NCBI GenBank assembly: GCA_947097615.1
Contig: CAMURX010000014.1
Location: 1-17,921 of the forward strand
Reading direction: 5' to 3'
DNA from: an uncultured Neisseria sp.
GTDB lineage: Bacteria; Pseudomonadota; Gammaproteobacteria; Burkholderiales; Neisseriaceae
DNA: 17,921 nucleotides
Made by a program: the position numbers and the translations under genes
The notes under the pieces: model-generated
Told to the model about the DNA's origin: nothing
The model's input: the letters and a program-made list of their open reading frames with translations, nothing else
The model's database searches: none
Part shown: positions 6,272 to 13,112 of the stretch, one piece after another
Layout: every line of letters begins with the position of its first letter
Numbering within the stretch: the stretch's first letter is position 1

Positions 6272-8839
6272 ATGAACCCCGATTTTGTTTCCGATACGGC
6301 TGCCCGGCTGCGGCGGCAGCAACAGCAGGCCGCCGATGCCTATGCGCTGTGGCGGCGTCCCGAAGAATTTTTCAGCCGTTGGGCTTTGGCTGTCGATCAG
6401 GCGGTTTGCGGCGTGTGGGCGCATTTTTTTCCCGACGGCGGCAGTTGTCTGTTGGCGGCAGGCGGTTACGGGCGCGGCGAGGTTTATCCGTTTTCCGATA
6501 CCGATTTGGTGCTGGTTTGCGCCGAGACGCCGGACGAAGCTCAACAGGAGCGGATAGCCGCTCTGGTACAGGCTTGGTGGGACATCGGTTTGGCGCCCGC
6601 CGTGAAATCGGGCACGGCGGCGGAGCTGTGCGCCGCCGCGCGTGACGATCTGACCGCCGACACGGCCTTTCTCGAAGCGCGTTTTCTCTGCGGTAACAAA
6701 GGATTGGCGGAAAATTTCACTGCCGCTTTGGAAGCGCAGCGCAATCCGGCGGCCTTTGTCGAAGGCAAACTTTTGGAAATGCGCCAGCGGCACGACAAGC
6801 AGCAGGGGGCGGGCGCGCTACTCGAACCGAATGTGAAAACCTGTCCCGGCGGGCTGCGCGACATCCATACCATGCTGTGGCTGGCCAAAGCGCAGGGGCT
6901 GGACGCCGGCATCGCCGCCCTGCTCCGCCGCCGCATCCTCACGCGCGCCGAAGCCGCGCTTCTGGTACGCAGCCACCGCAATCTGGCTGCCATCCGCATC
7001 GATCTGCACTTGGCGGCCGGGCGCGAGGAAGACCGGCTGGTTTTCGATCTGCAAAACCGTTTGGCGGACGGTATGCCCGATGCGCCCGGCAGAGGCCGTC
7101 TGAAAAAAAACGAGCGGCTGATGAGCGGCTTTTACCGCGCCGCCAAGGCAGTAAAGCAGCTCAACGGCATTATCCTGCCGATGCTGCGCGGCCGCGTGTA
7201 TTCGCCGCTGCCGCGTATCGTGCGCGACATCGACGCCGACTATTACCAAATCGGCAACCAGCTGGCCGTGCGCGACAAAAACCTGTTCGGCAGGCAGCCC
7301 GAACACATTTTCCGCGCTGTGGAGATTTTGCAGACGCGCAGCGATTTGAGCGAATTGGCGCCGAAAACCCTGCGCGCCTGGTGGGCGGCCACGCGCCATA
7401 TCGATGCCGCGTTTTACACCGACGAAACCAACCGCCGCCGCTTTATCGGCTTTTTCCGCTACGGCAGCGGCCTCACCCACACCATGCGTTTTCTCAACCT
7501 CTACGGCGTGCTCGGCCGCTACCTGCCCGCGTGGGAAAACATCGTCGGCCTGTTGCAGCACGACCTCTTCCACATCTATCCCGTCGACGACCACATCCTC
7601 ACCGTCCTGCGCAATATGCGGCGGCTGGCGATGGAGCAGCACCTGCACGAGCTGCCTTTCGCCTCTTCCCTGATGCACGCGTTTGCCAAATCCTATGTTC
7701 TCTACCTCGCCGCCTTCTTCCACGACATCGCCAAAGGACGCGGCGGCGACCACTCCCGCGAAGGCGTGGCCGACGCCCGCCGTTTTGCCGCTGACCACTT
7801 CATGCCGCAAGATGATGCCGCCCTGCTCTGCTGGCTGGTGGAAAACCATCTTTTAATGTCGCTTACCGCGCAGAAAGAAGACATTCAAGACCCCGAAGTC
7901 GTCGCCCGCTTCTGCCGCCGCGTTCAGACGGCCGAACGCCTGTCCGCCCTGTATCTGCTTACCGTTGCCGACATCCGCGGCACCAGCCCCAAACTGTGGA
8001 ACTCGTGGAAAGCGGGTCTCTTGCACACCCTTTTTCAGACGGCCTCCCGCCATCTCTCCGGCAATCCCGACAGCCGCGAAGCCGTTACCGGCCGCCGCCA
8101 GAGTGCCGCCGCAGCCGCCCTCGCCCAAGCAGGATACGACGAAAAACAGCGCCGCCGCCTGTGGAAAGCCCTCGGCGAAGCCTATTTCGTGCGCCATCAG
8201 GAAAGCGAAATCCTCTGGCACACTGCCGCCGTCGCCGCCGATCCCGAAGCCCCCTTTGCCCGTATCCGCCCCCACCCCGCCGACCCCGGCATGCTGCAAA
8301 TCGCCGCCTATCTGCCCAACGCACACGGCATTTTCTCGGGTCTGTGCCGCATCCTCGCCCGCCACAATCTCGACATCGCCGCTGCGCGCGCCTTTGTTAC
8401 CGACCACGATTTTGTGCTCGACACCTTCGCCGTGCGCCCGCCCGAAGGCAGCACAGATGCCGACCGCAGCCGCATCGAAGCCGCGCTGATGCACGATCTC
8501 ACAGCCTTCCTCCACGGCAGCCCCGCCCCCGCGCCCGCTGCCGGGCGCATTCCCAGCCGCCGCGCCCGTCACCTGCCCATCGCCCCGCTGATCGACATCC
8601 AGGCGGAAGAAGAACAGCCCGGCTGGTATACCCTCACCCTCACCGCCGTCAACCGCCCCGGCCTGCTCGCCGACACCGCCGACATCTTCAACCGCCACGC
8701 CATCAGCCTGCGTTACGCCAAAATCAACACCTCCGACGAGCGCGCCGAAGACAGCTTCCTGCTCTACGCGCCGCAGCTGGCCGACCCGAACCGCCAAGTG
8801 GCGCTGAAAAAAGATTTGCGCGGCGTGTTGGCCGTCTGA
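6272..8839 (+). CDS. glnD: PII uridylyltransferase/uridylyl-removing enzyme
   Basis: 855 residues, typical of GlnD. It adds UMP to PII proteins (GlnB/GlnK) when glutamine is low and removes it when glutamine is high. The nucleotidyltransferase motif GGYGRGEVYPFSDTD is at about residues 64-78. The HD hydrolase motif FFHDIAKGRGGDHSREG is near residues 482-498. Two C-terminal ACT domains start near residues 673 and 780 (the latter with LTAVNRPGLLADTADIFNRH) and sense glutamine. I chose the ATG at 6272; TTG 6251 or GTG 6269 would add a hydrophobic leader unlike the family, but no start has a good ribosome site. Three internal DUS cores (7093, 7923, 8034) are translated, and the stop codon TGA is part of a DUS at 8831-8840. 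An A8 run lies at 7103-7110. Confidence 0.95.
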   Translation: MNPDFVSDTAARLRRQQQQAADAYALWRRPEEFFSRWALAVDQAVCGVWAHFFPDGGSCLLAAGGYGRGEVYPFSDTDLVLVCAETPDEAQQERIAALVQAWWDIGLAPAVKSGTAAELCAAARDDLTADTAFLEARFLCGNKGLAENFTAALEAQRNPAAFVEGKLLEMRQRHDKQQGAGALLEPNVKTCPGGLRDIHTMLWLAKAQGLDAGIAALLRRRILTRAEAALLVRSHRNLAAIRIDLHLAAGREEDRLVFDLQNRLADGMPDAPGRGRLKKNERLMSGFYRAAKAVKQLNGIILPMLRGRVYSPLPRIVRDIDADYYQIGNQLAVRDKNLFGRQPEHIFRAVEILQTRSDLSELAPKTLRAWWAATRHIDAAFYTDETNRRRFIGFFRYGSGLTHTMRFLNLYGVLGRYLPAWENIVGLLQHDLFHIYPVDDHILTVLRNMRRLAMEQHLHELPFASSLMHAFAKSYVLYLAAFFHDIAKGRGGDHSREGVADARRFAADHFMPQDDAALLCWLVENHLLMSLTAQKEDIQDPEVVARFCRRVQTAERLSALYLLTVADIRGTSPKLWNSWKAGLLHTLFQTASRHLSGNPDSREAVTGRRQSAAAAALAQAGYDEKQRRRLWKALGEAYFVRHQESEILWHTAAVAADPEAPFARIRPHPADPGMLQIAAYLPNAHGIFSGLCRILARHNLDIAAARAFVTDHDFVLDTFAVRPPEGSTDADRSRIEAALMHDLTAFLHGSPAPAPAAGRIPSRRARHLPIAPLIDIQAEEEQPGWYTLTLTAVNRPGLLADTADIFNRHAISLRYAKINTSDERAEDSFLLYAPQLADPNRQVALKKDLRGVLAV

Positions 8840-8916
8840 AAGCCGTTCTGCTCCAAATCTTTTGCAGGCCGTCTGAAAACCACTCCGCCTTTTTGCGTTT
8901 GCCATGGCGGCGGACG

Positions 8917-8958
8917 GAGGCCGTCTGAAAAAAACACCGCAGGCTTTCAGACGGCCTC
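8917..8958 (+). terminator. DUS-hairpin terminator of glnD
   Basis: GAGGCCGTCTGAAA (8917-8930) pairs with TTTCAGACGGCCTC (8945-8958) over 14 bp with a 14-nt loop. It is followed by TGTCTTTT, a weak U-tract, about 80 nt after the glnD stop. Confidence 0.65.
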
Positions 8959-8991
8959 TGTCTTTTACCTTGCGGCGGCAGCGCCATTGTT

Positions 8992-9000
8992 TGCTAAAAT
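8992..9000 (+). promoter_or_regulatory. Predicted extended -10 promoter of norM
   Basis: TGC directly precedes TAAAAT (8995-9000), an extended -10 arrangement that tolerates the lack of a good -35 (best is TTGCGG at 19 bp). The predicted start near 9007 gives a leader of about 190 nt before norM. Confidence 0.45.
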
Positions 9001-9009
9001 GCGCGCCCT

Positions 9010-9036
9010 GCCGGATGCCTCCGGCTTGTGTTTTTT
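9010..9036 (+). terminator. GC hairpin with T run in the norM leader (possible attenuator)
   Basis: GCCGGA (9010-9015), loop TGCC and TCCGGC (9020-9025) are followed by TTGTG and six T residues (9031-9036). The shape is that of a short intrinsic terminator placed a few bases after the predicted norM start. It may instead be a back-up terminator for glnD. Confidence 0.4.
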
Positions 9037-9195
9037 CCGCAACCGTTTTGTTTTTCAGACGGCCTTTAAAATACCTGCAGGTGTTCAACCTTGCTGTGCT
9101 TTTTTCCTTGCATTCGGGCATTTTTTACTCAAAAAACCGTCTCGCAAGCTGAATGTCAGTACACCCCTGATGCCGTCTGAAACTTTGGAATCTTT

Positions 9196-10578
9196 ATGTT
9201 GCTCGATGCAAACCGTTACTCCCCCGCTGTTTTTCTCAAAGAAGCCAAAGCGCTGGCCGTGCTGGCCTGGCCGATGATGCTGGCGCAGATTGCGGCGGTG
9301 GGGCTGGGCTTTGTCGATACGGTGATGGCGGGCGGCGCAGGCAAGGAAGACCTGGCGGCGGTGGCGCTGGGCAGCTCGGCCTTTGCCACGGTGTTCATCA
9401 CTTGGATGGGGGTGATGGCGGCGCTCAATCCGATTGTGTCGCAGCTCAACGGCGCAGGAAAATATGCCGAAGTCGGCGAAACGGGGCGGCAGGGTTTGTG
9501 GTTCGGCCTGTTTCTCGGGATGGCGGGCATGGCGTTGCTGCTGGCGGCGGTTCCGCCTTTTCTGGCCTATCTCGACCTGCCGCAGCGGGTGGAGAAAATG
9601 CTGGCGCAGTATATGTGGTTCACCGCGCCCGCGATGCCGGCGATGATGCTGCACCGCGCCCTGCACGCCTACACGTCGAGCCTGAACAAAACGCAGGCGC
9701 TGATGTGGATCAGTTGGGCGGCTCTGGCGCTGAATGTTCCGCTCAACTATATGTTTGTTTACGGGAAATTCGGCATGCCCGAATTGGGTGGCGCGGGCTG
9801 CGGGCTGGCGACGATGCTGGTTTGCTGGTTTCAGGCGGCGGCTTTGTGGCTTTATGTGAAAAAAGCGGATTATTTCCGCCGCTTCGGCATGGCGGGCGGC
9901 TTTTCCAAACCCGATTGGGCGGCGCAGAAACAGTTTTGGCAGCTGGGCTGGCCGTCGGGGCTGTCGTATTTTCTCGAAGCCAGCCTGTTTACCTTCATCA
10001 TGTTCCTGATTGCCAAATTCGGTGAAGACTATGTGGCCGCGCAGCAGGTCGTGATCAGCCTGACGGGGATTATCTACATGATTCCGCAGGCTTTGGGCGC
10101 GGCGGTTACCGTGCGCGTCGGCTTTGCGCTTGGCAGGCGGCAGCGGCGCCGGGCGCGTTATATCTCGGGCGTCGGCATCGTGCTCGGACTGGGCTTGGCG
10201 CTGTGCACGATGAGTCTGCTGATGCTGCTGCGCGCGCCGCTGGCGTCGATGTACACCGACGATGCCGCCGTGCTGTCGCTGGCCGCTTCCGTGCTGCTGT
10301 TTGCCGCGCTGTTCCAACTTTTCGATTTCACCCAGTGCATTTCTTCCTACGCCCTGCGCGGCTACAAAATCACCAAAGCGCCGATGCTGGTGCACGGCAT
10401 CGCCTTCTGGGGCTTCGGCCTGCTGCCCGGCTGGCTGCTGGCCAATCTTGCCGATATGAAGATTTACGGCTTCTGGACGGCGCTGATCGTGTCGCTGGCC
10501 GCCGCCGCCGTGCTGTTGGTGTGGCTCTTGGAAAAACACAGCAAAAACCTGTCGAACGATAAAGGCCTGTTGCCATGA
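9196..10578 (+). CDS. norM: MATE family multidrug efflux pump NorM
   Basis: 460 residues with about twelve membrane segments, inner membrane. It exports cationic drugs and quinolones in exchange for Na+ or H+. The N-terminus (MLLD, FLKE, FVDTVMAGGAGKEDLAAVAL) closely matches gonococcal NorM. Acidic residues known from that pump are at the same numbers: D41 (FVDT), E261 (YFLEAS), D356 (YTDD) and D377 (QLFDFT). This argues for a working cation and drug site. GGAA lies 6-9 nt before the ATG at 9196. The stop overlaps the murB start as ATGA, so translation of the two genes is probably coupled. An AT-DUS lies 15 bp upstream. Confidence 0.95.
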   Translation: MLLDANRYSPAVFLKEAKALAVLAWPMMLAQIAAVGLGFVDTVMAGGAGKEDLAAVALGSSAFATVFITWMGVMAALNPIVSQLNGAGKYAEVGETGRQGLWFGLFLGMAGMALLLAAVPPFLAYLDLPQRVEKMLAQYMWFTAPAMPAMMLHRALHAYTSSLNKTQALMWISWAALALNVPLNYMFVYGKFGMPELGGAGCGLATMLVCWFQAAALWLYVKKADYFRRFGMAGGFSKPDWAAQKQFWQLGWPSGLSYFLEASLFTFIMFLIAKFGEDYVAAQQVVISLTGIIYMIPQALGAAVTVRVGFALGRRQRRRARYISGVGIVLGLGLALCTMSLLMLLRAPLASMYTDDAAVLSLAASVLLFAALFQLFDFTQCISSYALRGYKITKAPMLVHGIAFWGFGLLPGWLLANLADMKIYGFWTALIVSLAAAAVLLVWLLEKHSKNLSNDKGLLP

Positions 10579-11594
10579 ACATACTCGAAAACGTCGATTT
10601 GCGCCCCTTCAACACCTTCGGCCTGAACGCACGGGCGCGTTTTTTTGTCGAGCTGGACGATGCCGCCGCCCTGCCCGACGTGTGCGCCCTGCCCTGCTTT
10701 AACCGCGCCAAGGTGCTGTGGCTGGGTGGCGGCAGCAACATCCTGCTGCGCGGCGACTATCCCGGCCTAGTGGTGAAAATGGCGGCAAAAGGCATCCGCG
10801 AAACCGCCCGTTCCGACGGCACCGTGCTTGTCGAAGCGCAGGCGGGCGAAATCTGGCACGACTTCGTGCGGCACACTGTCGCCCTCGGCCTGAACGGCTT
10901 GGAAAACCTCAGCCTGATACCCGGCACGGTCGGCGCCGCGCCCGTGCAGAACATCGGCGCCTACGGCGTCGAAGTGAAAGACCTGATCCGCTCGGTGCGC
11001 TGTTTTGATCTCGACACCGGCCGCTTCGTCACGCTGGACAATGCGCAATGCCGCTTCGCCTACCGCGACAGCCTGTTCAAGCAGGAAGGCCGCGGCCGCT
11101 ACGTCATTACCGCCGTCACCTTCGCCCTGTCCGAGCGCTTCGAGGCGAAAACGGGCTACGGTGATTTGGCCGCCGTGCTGGCGGAAATCTGCGGCGGCCG
11201 CCCTCCCTGTGCCGCCGACGTCGCCCAAGCCGTCTGCCGCATCCGCCGCGCCAAACTGCCCGACCCGCAGGTGCAGGGCAATGTCGGCAGCTTCTTCAAA
11301 AACCCCGTCGTTGTGGCAGAACGGGCCGGACGCCTTGCCGCCGCCTTCCCCGATATGCCGCGCTACCCGCAGGGCGACGGCTCGGTGAAACTGGCCGCCG
11401 GCTGGCTGATCGACCGCTGCGGCCTGAAAGGCCGCACCGTCGGCGGCGCGGCGGTGCACGATAAACAGGCGCTGGTGCTGGTGAACACCGGCCGCGCCAC
11501 CGCAGCCGACGTTGCCGCCCTCGCCGACGAAGTGTGCGGACAGGTTCGGGAGCGTTTCGGCGTCGAATTGGAAGCCGAACCGGGCTGGGTTTGA
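10575..11594 (+). CDS. murB: UDP-N-acetylenolpyruvoylglucosamine reductase MurB (type I)
   Basis: 339 residues. A flavoenzyme that reduces UDP-GlcNAc-enolpyruvate with NADPH to UDP-MurNAc, an early cytoplasmic step of peptidoglycan synthesis. FAD-binding blocks LWLGGGSNILL (48-58) and PGTVGAAPVQNIGAYGVEV (116-134) are clear. Expected catalytic residues are present: R164 in AYRDS, S239 in NVGSFFKNP and E335 near the C-terminus. The tyrosine-loop type and length match E. coli MurB (type I). The ATG overlaps the norM stop by 4 bp, so expression depends at least partly on norM. A strong DUS hairpin terminator follows at 11644-11684. Confidence 0.96.
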   Translation: MNILENVDLRPFNTFGLNARARFFVELDDAAALPDVCALPCFNRAKVLWLGGGSNILLRGDYPGLVVKMAAKGIRETARSDGTVLVEAQAGEIWHDFVRHTVALGLNGLENLSLIPGTVGAAPVQNIGAYGVEVKDLIRSVRCFDLDTGRFVTLDNAQCRFAYRDSLFKQEGRGRYVITAVTFALSERFEAKTGYGDLAAVLAEICGGRPPCAADVAQAVCRIRRAKLPDPQVQGNVGSFFKNPVVVAERAGRLAAAFPDMPRYPQGDGSVKLAAGWLIDRCGLKGRTVGGAAVHDKQALVLVNTGRATAADVAALADEVCGQVRERFGVELEAEPGWV

Positions 11595-11615
11595 TATTCA
11601 GACGGCCTGAACCCG

Positions 11616-11638
11616 TTTCACTATACAAGCGCCCTACC
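11616..11638 (+). repeat. Short repeat TTTCACTATACAA / CGCCCTACC, copy 1
   Basis: TTTCACTATACAA (11616-11628) followed by CGCCCTACC (11630-11638). The same two words recur upstream of waaF (17236-17248 and 17267-17275), separated there by 18 nt. A diverged form, CTATACAGCCGCCCT, is at 11925-11939. Copies at 11616 and 11925 both sit 7-8 nt before a DUS-hairpin terminator. Confidence 0.4.
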
Positions 11639-11643
11639 CTGCG

Positions 11644-11684
11644 GCAAAAAGGCCGTCTGAAAAACTTTCAGACGGCCTTTTTGC
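11644..11684 (+). terminator. DUS-hairpin terminator of murB
   Basis: A perfect 19-bp inverted repeat (11644-11662 and 11666-11684) built on two DUS copies with a 3-nt loop; the right arm contains five T residues. It is 50 nt after the murB stop and can work on both strands. Confidence 0.9.
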
Positions 11685-11946
11685 ATACGACAGAGAACGC
11701 GTACGCCGCCTCGTGACAGAACGGCTGCGCGTGTTTTCATTTCGTTGGAGCTCCGTTTTCAGACGGCCTCGGATGCGGCGGCAGGATCGCGCGGCAACGT
11801 ACGCGGATTCGGGCGCTTGCCAAGTCTGCGTGCGGCAGACAAAAGGCCGTCTGAAAATTTGATTGGAGATTTGGGCTGGCGGTAGACATTACAGGCGGTG
11901 CGTTACGCAACACAGCCTATCGTCCTATACAGCCGCCCTTGTCCTA
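11685..11946. other. Non-coding stretch downstream of murB
   Basis: About 260 bp between two DUS terminators. It holds two single DUS (11758-11769, 11844-11855), a small hairpin GTCTGC/GCAGAC (11824-11840) and a palindromic TGCGTTACGCA within 11899-11909. It also holds the diverged repeat copy at 11925-11939. No reading frame on either strand looks like a protein family. It resembles decayed intergenic sequence. Confidence 0.5.
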
Positions 11947-11998
11947 AAAGGCCGTCTGAAAACCTGGAATCCAGCTTTCAGACGGCCTTTATTTTTTA
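11947..11998. terminator. Bidirectional DUS-hairpin terminator (serves the minus-strand gene remnant)
   Basis: AAAGGCCGTCTGAAA (11947-11961) pairs with TTTCAGACGGCCTTT (11976-11990), and the loop itself contains CTGG/CCAG. A T-rich run follows on plus, and four T residues follow on minus. No intact plus-strand gene needs it. It lies about 30 nt past the stop of the minus-strand gene remnant at 12022-12114, which explains its presence. Confidence 0.8.
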
Positions 11999-12021
11999 AT
12001 CAATTCAATAGGTTATTAGGA

Positions 12022-12114
12022 TTATTTCGGCTGTTCGCACTCCAATTCGTAAAAACCTCGTTTGTATTTGCAAAACGTCTTTCCATAATTCCATACATCG
12101 TTATAGTCAACTCC
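12022..12114 (-). pseudogene. 3' remnant of an unidentified gene cut off by the Correia-like element
   Basis: On the minus strand an open frame ends at TAA (12022-12024), and its last 30 codons read like a genuine protein C-terminus. It includes YGKTFCKYKRGFYELEC and ends EQPK, with two Cys and many aromatic and charged residues. It is followed about 30 nt later by a terminator. Upstream, at 12115, the frame runs straight into the mobile element and meets a TAG about 20 codons inside it, with no in-frame ATG or TTG. Nothing beyond the element resumes the gene. The composition is AT-rich compared with neighbours, suggesting an acquired or decaying gene. The family is not recognised. It could be a chance frame, but the terminator and residue make-up argue otherwise. 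Confidence 0.5.
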
Positions 12115-12268
12115 AGTGAGCCAAAATAAAAAATCTACGGCGTTGCTGCGCCTTAACTCGAAGAGGGCGGTTTTCTACGGCATTGAAAATGCCAAGAAAA
12201 CCTGCCCCGTATTACCCATACTGTCTGCGGCTTGCTGCCTTGTATCTTTTCTATTTTGGCTCACTATA
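12115..12268. mobile_element. Correia-like repeat element (CREE) with variant ends
   Basis: About 154 bp, the normal length of a full Correia element. Its terminal inverted repeats are AGTGAGCCAAAATA (12115-12128) and its complement ending in CACTATA (12252-12268). The right end keeps the Correia start TATAGTG. Inside, read on the minus strand, are blocks AAGGCAGCAAGCCGCAGAC and AAGGCGCAGCAACGCCGTA, matching the conserved Correia core as I remember it. The outer repeats (GAGCCAAAATA) differ from the meningococcal type. A central hairpin (12169-12202) fits the known fold of such RNAs. Correia elements are non-coding miniature elements that carry promoters and RNase III sites. The left end lacks TATA, so no TA duplication is intact. 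The right end stops 20 bp from the rph stop codon. Confidence 0.8.
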
Positions 12269-12288
12269 ACTTTGCCGAAGCGTTGTTT

Positions 12289-13017
12289 TCAGACGGCCGC
12301 CAGTGCCCGGTTCTGCTCGGCGGCTAGTGTGACTATGCCTTTTTGCGCCAGGCGCACGAGTTCGGCCAGCTCGTCAAACGAAAAAGCCGCGCCCTCGGCC
12401 GTGCCCTGGATTTCGATGATGCCGCCGTCGGCGTTCATCACGATGTTCACATCGCTGTCGCAGCCGGAGTCTTCGGGATAGTCCAAATCCAAAAGCGGCA
12501 CGCCGCCGACGATGCCGGCGGAGACGGCGGCGATTTGCGATACCAGCGGGTTTTCGGCGATGCGGCCGTCTGAAAGCAGTTTGCGCACGGCCAGCGCGAG
12601 GGCGACGTAGGCACCGGTAATCGAGGCGGTGCGCGTGCCGCCGTCGGCCTGAATCACGTCGCAGTCGATCAGAATCTGCCGCTCGCCGAGTTTTTCCATG
12701 TCGGCGGCGGCGCGCAGCGAGCGGCCGATCAGGCGTTGGATTTCCTGCGTGCGGCCGCTCTGTTTGCCCGCGGCGGCTTCGCGGCGCATGCGCGAGGCGG
12801 TGGAGGCGGGCAGCATGCCGTATTCGGCGGTAACCCAGCCTTGGCCTTTGCCGCGCAGAAAAGGCGGCACGTTTTCGTCGATGCTGGCGGTGCAGATAAC
12901 GCGGGTGCTGCCGCATTCGATCAGCGCCGAGCCGTCGGCGTGCGGGAGAAAGTTTGGGGTGATGCGCAGGGGACGCAGTTCGTCGGCGGCGCGGCCGGTG
13001 CGGGCATAGGTTTGCAT
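12289..13017 (-). CDS. rph: Ribonuclease PH
   Basis: 242 residues. A phosphate-dependent 3'-to-5' exoribonuclease that trims tRNA precursors and structured RNA. The family start ([19 protein letters not shown]), the block [34 protein letters not shown] and [22 protein letters not shown] are all present, and the length fits. The start at 13017 has GAGGG about 6 nt upstream. The stop codon TGA is part of a DUS (12288-12297), so the protein ends Ala-Ala-Val from GCC GTC TGA. Another DUS core inside the gene (12565-12574) encodes LSDGR. It is divergent from yicC, an arrangement also found in E. coli. Confidence 0.96.
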   Translation of the reverse strand: MQTYARTGRAADELRPLRITPNFLPHADGSALIECGSTRVICTASIDENVPPFLRGKGQGWVTAEYGMLPASTASRMRREAAAGKQSGRTQEIQRLIGRSLRAAADMEKLGERQILIDCDVIQADGGTRTASITGAYVALALAVRKLLSDGRIAENPLVSQIAAVSAGIVGGVPLLDLDYPEDSGCDSDVNIVMNADGGIIEIQGTAEGAAFSFDELAELVRLAQKGIVTLAAEQNRALAAV

Positions 13018-13042
13018 GGTTTCCCTCTGTTAAAAAATGCAA

Positions 13043-13051
13043 ATTATAGCA
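13043..13051 (-). promoter_or_regulatory. Predicted extended -10 promoter of rph
   Basis: On the minus strand TGC directly precedes a perfect TATAAT (13043-13048). The predicted start is near 13036, about 19 nt before the ATG. No good -35 is seen. The box forms half of a palindrome with the yicC -10 box. Confidence 0.6.
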
Positions 13052-13061
13052 CGGGCAAATG

Positions 13062-13070
13062 TGCTATATT
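13062..13070 (+). promoter_or_regulatory. Predicted extended -10 promoter of yicC
   Basis: TGC directly precedes TATATT (13065-13070), with a start predicted near 13077 and a 36-nt leader. TATAGCAC (13045-13052) and GTGCTATA (13061-13068) are mirror images, so this box and the rph box face away from a common centre near 13056. Confidence 0.55.
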
Positions 13071-13112
13071 GCCGCCCGATTTCACTCGTCTTTAACGAAA
13101 CGGAGTAAAAAC

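Larger units (their letters stand above)
8840..9195. other. Non-coding spacer between glnD and norM
   Basis: 356 bp without a convincing gene. It holds a lone DUS (8866-8877), an inverted DUS terminator (8917-8958), and a predicted norM promoter (8992-9000). After these come a small GC hairpin followed by T residues (9010-9036), a DUS (9054-9065) and an AT-dialect DUS (9170-9181). A short plus-strand open frame across it (82 codons) consists largely of translated DUS and has no family resemblance. Confidence 0.6.

Noticed and set aside
7103..7110. A8 run in glnD as a phase-variation tract
   Set aside because: Short for neisserial phase variation, which usually uses longer G/C or repeat-unit tracts, and it is partly explained by the DUS followed by lysine codons.
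7853..9121. 422-codon minus-strand open frame opposite glnD
   Set aside because: Shadow of the GlnD ACT region, glycine-rich with no family match; it also runs through non-coding DUS sequence.
8904..9152. 82-codon plus-strand frame between glnD and norM
   Set aside because: Mostly translated DUS and the norM leader, with no ribosome site or recognisable domain.
9085..10539. 484-codon minus-strand open frame opposite norM
   Set aside because: Low-complexity His/Gln/Arg content, no membrane or enzyme motif, and norM on the other strand is unmistakable.
11597..11988. Cluster of repeated DUS as a possible CRISPR array
   Set aside because: Repeats are 10-14 bp, in both orientations and irregularly spaced, which fits DUS and terminators, not CRISPR.
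11863..12129. 88-codon plus-strand frame in the murB-rph gap
   Set aside because: It crosses a terminator hairpin and opposes the more protein-like minus-strand remnant.
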